DNA from: an uncultured Bacteroidota bacterium
GTDB lineage: Bacteria; Bacteroidota; Bacteroidia; 2-12-FULL-35-15
Reading direction: 5' to 3'
DNA: 35,847 bases
Assembly: GCA_903926385.1 (NCBI GenBank)
Contig: CAIYIS010000034.1
Span: 1-35,847 of the forward strand
Part shown: in pieces, positions 24,539 to 31,110 of the stretch
Layout: the number at the start of each line of letters is the position of its first letter
Numbering within the stretch: the first letter of the stretch is position 1
The notes under the pieces: model-generated
Told to the model about the DNA's origin: nothing
Seen by the model: only the letters and a program-made list of their open reading frames with translations
Database searches by the model: none
Translations under genes and position numbers: made by a program

Positions 24539-26464
24539 ATGTCATCAGGTAAAATCAATGTTCAAACGGAAAACATTTTTCCAATCATCAAAAAGTTTCT
24601 TTATTCCGACCACGAAATATTTCTTCGCGAATTAGTTTCCAATGCTGTCGATGCTTCTCAAAAATTAAAAACCCTTGTTGCCCTTGGCGAGTCGAAAGCA
24701 GTGCTCGATAAGCTGCAAGTAGAAGTGGTGATAGACAAAGAAGCCAAAACACTTACCATTAAAGATAATGGAATAGGGATGACAGGCGAGGAAATAGAAA
24801 AATACATTACTCAAATAGCCTTTAGCGGTGCCGAGGAGTTTGTAAACAAATATAAAGATAAAGCAGCCGAGGCTAATGCCATCATTGGCCATTTCGGGTT
24901 GGGCTTTTACTCTTCTTTTATGGTGGCCAAAAAGGTAGAAATCCTTTCCTTGTCCCACAAAGAAGGTTCGGTAGCCGTTAGATGGGAGTGTGACGGCAGC
25001 CCCGATTACAAACTCGAAGACACCACCAAAGAAGGCAGAGGAACAGATATTATACTCCACATAGCCGATGATTCGGAAGAGTTTTTAGAACAATACCGCA
25101 TCAACGAGTTGCTCACAAAATACTGTAAGTTTTTGCCGGTGGCAATTAAGTTTGGAACCAAAAAACAATTCGAAGGCGGTGACGAAGAAGAAGAACTAAC
25201 CGACACCGATGATAAAAAAGAAACCAAACCAAAAACAGAAAAGAAAGAGATAGAAGTTGATAATATAATTAACAACACCGCTCCGGCCTGGACTAAAAAA
25301 CCAGCCGACTTAACCACCGAAGATTACAACAGCTTTTACCGCGAGTTGTATCCCATGAATTTCGAAGACCCATTGTTTCATATTCATCTCAATGTCGATT
25401 ATCCGTTTAATCTAACCGGGATATTGTATTTCCCGAAATTGAAAAAAACATTCGAGTTGCAGAAAGATAAAATTCAGTTGTATTGCAATCAGGTGTTTGT
25501 TACCGATGCCGTAGAAAACATTGTCCCCGACTTTTTGGCCCTGTTGCAAGGTGTTATCGACTCGCCCGATATTCCACTTAACGTAAGCCGCAGTTACCTG
25601 CAAAGCGACAGTAATGTAAAAAAGATTTCGGCACACATTACCAAGAAAGTGGCCGACAAACTGGAAGAAATATTTAAAAACGACCGTAAAGATTTCGAAT
25701 CGAAATGGGAGGATATTAAAGTGTTTGTGCAATACGGAATGCTTTCGGAAGAAAAATTTTATGAGAAAGCAAAAAAGTTTGCATTGCTAAAAAGCACCGA
25801 TGGCACATACTATACCTTTGAAGAATATGCCGACAAAGTGAAACCAATACAAACAGATAAAGACAAAAAGGTAATTTATCTCTATGCTACCAATGCCGAA
25901 GAGCAACACAGCTTTATCGAAACCGCCCGCGAACGCGGATACGATGTATTGCTAATGGATAGTCCTATCGACTCGCATTATATAAATCAGCTGGAGCAAA
26001 AGCTCGAAAACACCGGATTTGTGAGAGTAGATGCCGAAACGATTGATAAATTAATTAAGAAGGACGAAGCGCAACCTTCCAAATTGTCGGAAGATGAACA
26101 AAAGCAATTGCAACCTATCATTGAAGGTATGGTTCCGAAAGAAAAATTTAATGTGGTGATTGAAAGCCTGAGCGAAAAAGAAGCTCCTATGCTAATTACT
26201 CGTCCGGAGTTTATGCGCAGAATGAAAGATATGAGCGCCATGGGCGGAGGCGGAATGAACTTTTATGGTTCGTTGCCTGATATGCATAATCTGGTGGTGA
26301 ATAGTAATCACCCGTTGATTTCGAAAATACTAAACGAGAAAGATGCTGACAAACAAAAACAACTTACTAAACAAACAGTAGATTTGGCAATGCTTTCGCA
26401 AGGATTACTTAAAGGAGAAGAACTAACTAAGTTTATTAAGCGTAGTGTAGATTTGATTGATTAA
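24539..26464 (+). CDS. htpG: molecular chaperone HtpG (Hsp90)
   Basis: HtpG is the bacterial Hsp90, an ATP-driven dimeric cytoplasmic chaperone. The 641-residue protein has the GHKL ATPase motifs ELVSNAVDAS (31-40, with Asn35), DNGIGM (76-81) and GHFGLGFYS (117-125), the middle domain with NVSRSYLQSD carrying the catalytic-loop Arg, and a C-terminal dimerisation domain. A strongly charged linker (about residues 211-240; GGDEEEELTDTDDKKETKPK) separates the N and middle domains; it is reminiscent of eukaryotic Hsp90 though shorter. The gene appears to be monocistronic and is preceded by a heat-shock-like promoter block. Confidence 0.97.
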   Translation: MSSGKINVQTENIFPIIKKFLYSDHEIFLRELVSNAVDASQKLKTLVALGESKAVLDKLQVEVVIDKEAKTLTIKDNGIGMTGEEIEKYITQIAFSGAEEFVNKYKDKAAEANAIIGHFGLGFYSSFMVAKKVEILSLSHKEGSVAVRWECDGSPDYKLEDTTKEGRGTDIILHIADDSEEFLEQYRINELLTKYCKFLPVAIKFGTKKQFEGGDEEEELTDTDDKKETKPKTEKKEIEVDNIINNTAPAWTKKPADLTTEDYNSFYRELYPMNFEDPLFHIHLNVDYPFNLTGILYFPKLKKTFELQKDKIQLYCNQVFVTDAVENIVPDFLALLQGVIDSPDIPLNVSRSYLQSDSNVKKISAHITKKVADKLEEIFKNDRKDFESKWEDIKVFVQYGMLSEEKFYEKAKKFALLKSTDGTYYTFEEYADKVKPIQTDKDKKVIYLYATNAEEQHSFIETARERGYDVLLMDSPIDSHYINQLEQKLENTGFVRVDAETIDKLIKKDEAQPSKLSEDEQKQLQPIIEGMVPKEKFNVVIESLSEKEAPMLITRPEFMRRMKDMSAMGGGGMNFYGSLPDMHNLVVNSNHPLISKILNEKDADKQKQLTKQTVDLAMLSQGLLKGEELTKFIKRSVDLID

Positions 26465-26583
26465 GTAATTACCATCAAGTCGCCAGGAAACAACTAGTAA
26501 CTCCTTGTGGCTTTATGGCAAATTTAGAAGTACAATAAATAATATATATATCTTTACAAAAAATTTAATAAAAACAATCTCAA

Positions 26584-27189
26584 ATGAAAAAAGGAACAAT
26601 AATTTTATTAGTGATAGCAGGACTATTTTTGCTAATCGGATTCAATGGTTGTAATTCTTACAACTCAATGGTAACAATGGACGAAGGAGTTACTGCCCAG
26701 TGGAAACAAGTGGAAGTGGCTTATCAGGCACGTATGGATAAAACCAAAAACCTATTTGAAATAGTGCAGTCGGCTGCTGATTTCGAAAAAGGAACACTAA
26801 CCGCAGTGATGGAAGCACGAAGCAAAGCAACCAGTGTGCGTATAGACCCAAGTAATATTACACCCGAAAAACTAGCTGAATTCGAAAAAGCACAAAATGC
26901 TTTTGGTTCATCGTTGGGCAGATTAATGGCAGTTGCCGAAAACTATCCTCAGTTAAAAAGTGTAGATGCGTTCCGCGATTTCCAGGCTCAATACGAAGGC
27001 ATGGAAAACCGCATAGCTACAGAGCGCAGAAGATTTAACGAAACAGCACAGGAATTTAATACTTACATCCGCAGATTTCCGAAAAATATCTGGGCAAGCA
27101 TGTTCCACTTTGATAAGCGAGCATATTTTGCCGCGCAAGCAGGAGCTGAAACAGCACCCGATATTAAAAGTATGAGAGAAGGGAAATAA
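26584..27189 (+). CDS. LemA family protein
   Basis: The 201-residue protein opens with one hydrophobic helix (about 5-20) and GCNSYNSMVTMDEGVTAQW, which is diagnostic of LemA, followed by the long helical hairpin (QVEVAYQARMDKTKNLFEIV) and the YIRRFPKNIWASMF block. Cys23 lies in FNGC, an imperfect lipobox, so either a transmembrane anchor or a lipoprotein is possible. LemA proteins are membrane-bound helical bundles of unclear function, often linked with TPM-domain genes, as here. Two TPM genes follow. Confidence 0.93.
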   Translation: MKKGTIILLVIAGLFLLIGFNGCNSYNSMVTMDEGVTAQWKQVEVAYQARMDKTKNLFEIVQSAADFEKGTLTAVMEARSKATSVRIDPSNITPEKLAEFEKAQNAFGSSLGRLMAVAENYPQLKSVDAFRDFQAQYEGMENRIATERRRFNETAQEFNTYIRRFPKNIWASMFHFDKRAYFAAQAGAETAPDIKSMREGK

Positions 27190-27192
27190 GCT

Positions 27193-27229
27193 ATACGCCT
27201 GTCAGAGTTCCAAACCCTGACAGGCGTAT
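27193..27229. terminator. hairpin between lemA and the first TPM gene
   Basis: ATACGCCTGTCAG (27193-27205) pairs with CTGACAGGCGTAT (27217-27229); past one A/C mismatch GTT/AAC continues the stem to a CCA loop. There is no T-run after it, so it may be a dispersed repeat or a processing/attenuation site in the operon rather than a true terminator. Confidence 0.55.
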
Positions 27230-27248
27230 TAGTTAATCAACAATTAAT

Positions 27249-27686
27249 ATGTCAGCAAAAAAATTCTTTACCAAAGAGCAGCAACTCGCCATACAAAAAG
27301 CGATAGCCACAGCAGAACATGCTACATCGGGAGAAGTGCGTGTGCACATTGACGATGAGTGTAAAGAGGATGTGCTGGATGCAGCAGCCAATGTATTTCA
27401 TAAATTAAAGATGAACAAAACCGAATTGCGTAATGGTGTTTTGTTTTATCTGGCTGTTTCCAATCGACAGTTTGCTATTTTGGGAGATAAAGGAATTAAT
27501 GAAAAAGTTCCTGAAAACTTTTGGGATCATATTAAAGATACCATGTTGGTTCATTTCAAACAACAACAGTTTACAGAAGGTTTGTGTAAAGGAATAGAGA
27601 TGGCAGGAGAAAAACTGAAATCGCATTTCCCTTTACAGGCTGATGATAAAAATGAGTTGAGTGATGAAATAAGTTTTGGAAAATAA
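27249..27686 (+). CDS. TPM domain protein, short soluble form
   Basis: The 145-residue protein has one TPM domain (about 1-130), seen in IATAEHATSGEVRVHIDDE, LRNGVLFYLAVSNRQFAILGDKGI and the FTEGLCKGIEMAGEKL helix. No signal peptide or membrane segment is visible, so it is probably cytoplasmic or held by a partner. TPM proteins include photosystem II repair phosphatase-like and membrane YgcG-type members; catalysis is not established for this branch. It lies between lemA and the longer TPM gene, whose ATG begins 11 bp after its TAA. Confidence 0.85.
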   Translation: MSAKKFFTKEQQLAIQKAIATAEHATSGEVRVHIDDECKEDVLDAAANVFHKLKMNKTELRNGVLFYLAVSNRQFAILGDKGINEKVPENFWDHIKDTMLVHFKQQQFTEGLCKGIEMAGEKLKSHFPLQADDKNELSDEISFGK

Positions 27687-27696
27687 ATTAACCCAC

Positions 27697-28494
27697 ATGC
27701 TAAAAAAAATATTTTCCTTTCTGTTATTGCTCCTTGTTTCGTCAACGAGCATCAACGCTATTACCGACAGTATTCCTGAACGACCAAATCCCCCTAGGCT
27801 GGTAAATAATTTATCTAAACAAATGCCGGACTTTCTATCTGCTCAAGATGAAGAACGACTGGAAAGAAAACTGGAGGATTTTGCCAATCAAACCTCCAAT
27901 CAGATAGTAATCGTAATTGTAGATGATTTAAAGGGGCTGGAACCGTACGATTTTGCGGTTCGTTTGCATCATAACTGGGGAGTAGGACAAGCAAAGGAAG
28001 ATAACGGGATAGTGATAGTAGTAAAACCTACCGGAGGCAAAGGGCAACGAAAGTCTACCATTTCGGTTGGTTACGGACTGGAAGGTGCCATTCCTGATTT
28101 AACAGCAAAAAAAATAATTGAGAATGAACTAAACCCCAACTTTGCTAATGGCAATGTTTTCGGAGGTTTAGATAAAACTACCGATGTGTTGATGGCACTT
28201 GCCAAAGGCGAATACAATTCGGATCAATACGGGCAAAAAAAATCTAAAAATCGTTTTCCTAAAGGATTGATTATTCCAATTATCTTCTTGATACTTTTCA
28301 TCATTGCTCGTTCGTCAGGAGGAGGAGGAAGAGGAAGAGGAGGAATGAGTATGGGAACAGGTTTCTTTCTTGGTTCTATGATGGGAGGCCGAGGATTTGG
28401 AGGAGGAGGAGGTTTCGGAGGAGGTTCTTCAGGAGGTTTTGGAGGTTTTGGAGGAGGAAGTGCCGGAGGAGGAGGGGCCAGCGGAAGTTGGTAG
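27697..28494 (+). CDS. TPM domain protein with signal peptide and Gly-rich tail (YgcG-like)
   Basis: The 265-residue protein (ATG at 27697; an upstream TTG overlapping the previous gene is less likely) has a signal peptide (1-20, ending SINA), a TPM domain (about 40-170; NQIVIVIVDDLKGLEPYDFAVRLHHNWGVGQAKEDNGIVIVV, shown here only as its key NGI-type core), a single transmembrane segment (IIPIIFLILFIIA, near 197-210) and a cytoplasmic Gly/Ser tail ending GASGSW. This is the YgcG/MSW-type architecture that accompanies LemA in many bacteria. The TPM domain faces the periplasm. Confidence 0.88.
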   Translation: MLKKIFSFLLLLLVSSTSINAITDSIPERPNPPRLVNNLSKQMPDFLSAQDEERLERKLEDFANQTSNQIVIVIVDDLKGLEPYDFAVRLHHNWGVGQAKEDNGIVIVVKPTGGKGQRKSTISVGYGLEGAIPDLTAKKIIENELNPNFANGNVFGGLDKTTDVLMALAKGEYNSDQYGQKKSKNRFPKGLIIPIIFLILFIIARSSGGGGRGRGGMSMGTGFFLGSMMGGRGFGGGGGFGGGSSGGFGGFGGGSAGGGGASGSW

Positions 28495-28496
28495 AC

Positions 28497-29429
28497 TTAC
28501 TTCTTAAGCCAATTTTTAAGTTCCTGTTCATCCAAATCAATATAGTTTACGGAATTTTCCACGGTACTATTGTTAATTAAATAAATACAAGGCAAATTGG
28601 CTCCGGCCAGATAAACAAAATTTCTTCCATTCAATATACAGTGAGGCATCGCCTCTGTTTTTGTATCTTCAAAAAACGGTTTCAGTTTTTCATTGTCCCC
28701 ATTCAATACAAAATAAAAAGATATTTCAGGATTGCGCTCGTGCAGTATTCTTATTTTTTTGGCAGCAATGCGACAATGCGGACAAGTTAAACTCATAAAA
28801 GCAATAACATGTTTACCCTTTGATAACGTTTTAGGAGGGATGCTTAATGTGGCATTATTATAAAGGGAATCTAATTCGAGTTTGAAATTATTTTCCGGTT
28901 TGTTTAAATATGCCTCTGAATAATCTAAAGCAACCGGATTTAAAATAAAAGGCATGACCAGAGAAAAAACAAATGGTAAGATAACAAGGTATTTCCATTT
29001 GTTTTTTAATTCCCATCCCGGGTGAAATTTGTACAATATAAAAAATACTGCAAGCATTATGAAATTTTTAATTAATGCCTGAAGCGGTGTCATTTGAATA
29101 GCGGAACCAAAACAGCCGCAGTTTCCTTTATTGCCCGACAATACAATCTGCAACACCAGATAAATGCAGAAAAAAACCAAAACACCAATTCCTAACTTGT
29201 AAGTTAATTTCCGTAAATTAAAATTTAAGACTAATAATAGACCGATAAAAAATTCGAAAGCAATCATCAGGCGAGCTATAAACGGAGCTACTTGCCAGTT
29301 AATAAAGCCGAAATCAACAAATGTATATTCGAAAGGTTCGATGGGATACAATTTGGTATATCCCGAATAAAGAAATATTCCTCCCATTGGGAGTACTAAT
29401 AATAGGTATAAAAGGATTTTTTTTATCAC
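28497..29429 (-). CDS. MauE/DoxX-type membrane protein fused to a thioredoxin-like domain
   Basis: The 310-residue protein has a four-helix MauE/DoxX membrane domain (about 1-135) with the GNCGCFGS motif at residues 103-109, a fifth hydrophobic segment (about 147-165) and a C-terminal thioredoxin-like domain (about 190-310) with CPHC at 216-219 in FMSLTCPHCRIAAKKI. The pairs of cysteines suggest electron or disulfide transfer across the membrane, in the manner of VKOR/DsbB-DsbA fusions; this is inferred. The start is GTG at 29429. It converges on the TPM operon with 2 bp between stop codons. Confidence 0.8.
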   Translation of the reverse strand: MIKKILLYLLLVLPMGGIFLYSGYTKLYPIEPFEYTFVDFGFINWQVAPFIARLMIAFEFFIGLLLVLNFNLRKLTYKLGIGVLVFFCIYLVLQIVLSGNKGNCGCFGSAIQMTPLQALIKNFIMLAVFFILYKFHPGWELKNKWKYLVILPFVFSLVMPFILNPVALDYSEAYLNKPENNFKLELDSLYNNATLSIPPKTLSKGKHVIAFMSLTCPHCRIAAKKIRILHERNPEISFYFVLNGDNEKLKPFFEDTKTEAMPHCILNGRNFVYLAGANLPCIYLINNSTVENSVNYIDLDEQELKNWLKK

Positions 29430-29440
29430 AGTAGGGGTAA

Positions 29441-29479
29441 AAAAAAACGTCCCATATCTCTATGGGGCGTTTTTTTTTT
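29441..29479. terminator. strong bidirectional terminator
   Basis: An A-run plus CGTCCCATA (29441-29456) pairs with TATGGGGCG plus a T-run (29461-29476) around TCTC, with one G-U pair. It follows the small lipoprotein gene and lies 11 bp before the MauE-Trx gene start. Confidence 0.85.
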
Positions 29480-29494
29480 CAAAATCACAACTTC

Positions 29495-29695
29495 TTACTT
29501 AAGAGAACAAGTGTAACCAGAAGTTTGGTAAGCTGTACAAGCAGTTGTAGCTTTTTTCTTTGTGTCTTTAATAGTGTAAGAAACAGAAGCTGTTGATCCT
29601 AAATAACTGTACGTACAAGTACAAGTGTAATCTTTTTTGCAAGAAGTAGTTGACATTGCAGCTACTACAGCAACTAATAATAATAATTTTTTCAT
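29495..29695 (-). CDS. small cysteine-rich lipoprotein
   Basis: The 66-residue protein has a lipoprotein signal peptide with lipobox TTSC (Cys19). The mature part of about 48 residues has four more cysteines, CTC at 25-27 and two near the C-terminus (TACTAY, YTCS), and is rich in Thr, Ser and Tyr. It could hold two disulfides. I do not recognise a family of known function. It has its own well-formed promoter and a strong terminator, so it is a real, probably well-expressed gene. It would be anchored in the outer or inner membrane. Confidence 0.8.
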   Translation of the reverse strand: MKKLLLLVAVVAAMSTTSCKKDYTCTCTYSYLGSTASVSYTIKDTKKKATTACTAYQTSGYTCSLK

Positions 29696-29728
29696 TGTGT
29701 TTGTGATTTTTTTTAGTTAATACGGGGG

Positions 29729-29758
29729 CAAAGGTAGAAAATATTTTGATTTAGCAAA
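29729..29758 (-). promoter_or_regulatory. Bacteroidetes-type promoter of the lipoprotein gene
   Basis: On the minus strand TTTG (29758-29755), an 18-bp spacer and TACCTTTG (29736-29729) match -33 and -7 boxes well. The ATG at 29695 is 33 bp downstream. Confidence 0.7.
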
Positions 29759-29801
29759 TAAATATTTAATTATTTCCAAATTCTTGCTTTATTGATTCTA
29801 A

Positions 29802-30203
29802 TCACTTTATTTCTTTAACGGGAATACTGTTATATAAAGATGACCCATTTAATGCTTGCAGATTGACAGGCAAGCCATAACTATTATTTATTGAACTGCC
29901 GTTAATCTCCTTTATGTTCATTGGCAGGGTGCCATAAAAACTATTCCCGCCAATTTCTTTAACATTAATTGGCAAAGTTCCGTGTACGCTACTGCCGCCA
30001 ATACTATGAATATTTACATCCATATCGCTGGTGATTTTTACATTTATGGAGCCATCATCATTTATAGGAACGGAGGCAAATTTATTAAAGTTGGTTTTGT
30101 CAGCCTTAGCTTCGTTTGTCCATTTTCCATTTTCGGCTACCAATGCAATAAGTGCGAAAGCAATTACGGTTAAAACAATTTTTGTGTACCAATCAGTTTT
30201 CAT
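29802..30203 (-). CDS. membrane-anchored protein with short hydrophilic repeats, unknown
   Basis: The 133-residue protein starts MKTDWYTKIVLTVIAFALIA, a single N-terminal anchor, followed by a charged linker and, from about residue 60, a run of imperfect repeats of about 15 residues: VNIHSIGGSSVHGTLP, INVKEIGGNSFYGTLP, MNIKEINGSSINNSYGLP, VNLQALNGSSLYNSIP. The pattern (I/V-x-I/L-x-x-I-G/N-G-S/N-S) suggests a small beta-solenoid. I do not know a function. It starts 22 bp after the metallo-hydrolase stop, so both are probably cotranscribed. Confidence 0.7.
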   Translation of the reverse strand: MKTDWYTKIVLTVIAFALIALVAENGKWTNEAKADKTNFNKFASVPINDDGSINVKITSDMDVNIHSIGGSSVHGTLPINVKEIGGNSFYGTLPMNIKEINGSSINNSYGLPVNLQALNGSSLYNSIPVKEIK

Positions 30204-30225
30204 ATTATATTAAGGTATTAAATTA

Positions 30226-31080
30226 TTATTCCCCAAAAAATTCTTTCAACGTAAACGTATCTTTTAATCTTACTCCTTTTTCGGTATGCTGAACTGTACA
30301 GCATTCGTTCACCGAATCGTGCTCGAGAAAAAGGATGTATTCATTATCGGCAGCTTCTTTCATCAGCTTCTCTTTTTCGGTTAAAGTTAAAAGAGGTCGC
30401 GTGTCGTAGCCCATAACATAAGACAAAGGAATATGTCCGGTGGAAGGAATCAAATCGGCCATAAATACTACTGTTTTTCCTTTGTAATTTATCTTAGGCA
30501 ACATCATTGCATCGGTGTGTCCGCGCATATAAGCAATAGAGATATCGTTACCCATTTGCTGGCTGCTTTCTCCTTCAATAAATTTCAACTGTCCACTTTC
30601 TTGTATGGGCAAAATATTTTCTTTCAAAAAACTTGGTTTCTCTCTAGGATTCGGTTTTGTAGCCCATTCCCAGTGCTCAGCATTGCTCCAGTAAGTAGCA
30701 TTTTTAAAAGTTGTTTCCAATTTAGTTTGGTCGCTTCCGTATTTTATACTTGCTCCGCAATGATCGAAATGGAGATGAGTTAAAAACATATCGGTAATAT
30801 CATCGAAACCAAAACCCGCTTGCTTCAATGATTTCTCGAGGGTGTCGTTTCCATTCAAATAATAATGACCAAAAAACTTTGCATCCTGTTTATCTCCGAG
30901 TCCATTATCGACCAGTATCAAACGATTTCCGTCTTCTATCAGCAGGCAACGCATGGCCCAGTTACACATATTTCTTTCGTCACAAGGATTGGTTCTGGTC
31001 CAAATACTTTTGGGAACCACTCCAAACATCGCCCCACCATCAAGTTTAAAATTTCCTGTATTTATTGTATGCAGTTTCAT
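30226..31080 (-). CDS. metallo-beta-lactamase fold hydrolase, lactonase-like
   Basis: The 284-residue enzyme carries THLHFDHCG (101-109), His and Asp ligands in YMRGHTDAM and FMADLIP, and a late LFLEHD motif. With DNGLGDK near residue 58 it resembles the AHL-lactonase/MBL family B of YtnP-AiiA type. Hydrolysis of lactones or similar esters is likely but not proven, and a quorum-quenching role should not be assumed. It has no signal peptide. It lies 30 bp after the OmpA-type gene without a terminator between them. Confidence 0.85.
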   Translation of the reverse strand: MKLHTINTGNFKLDGGAMFGVVPKSIWTRTNPCDERNMCNWAMRCLLIEDGNRLILVDNGLGDKQDAKFFGHYYLNGNDTLEKSLKQAGFGFDDITDMFLTHLHFDHCGASIKYGSDQTKLETTFKNATYWSNAEHWEWATKPNPREKPSFLKENILPIQESGQLKFIEGESSQQMGNDISIAYMRGHTDAMMLPKINYKGKTVVFMADLIPSTGHIPLSYVMGYDTRPLLTLTEKEKLMKEAADNEYILFLEHDSVNECCTVQHTEKGVRLKDTFTLKEFFGE

Positions 31081-31110
31081 TAAGAATCTATGCGTTTGTA
31101 TCTAAAATTT

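Noticed and set aside
30226-31080. Quorum-quenching AHL lactonase
   Set aside because: The metal motif is shared by many MBL enzymes; nothing in the neighbourhood concerns acyl-homoserine lactones.
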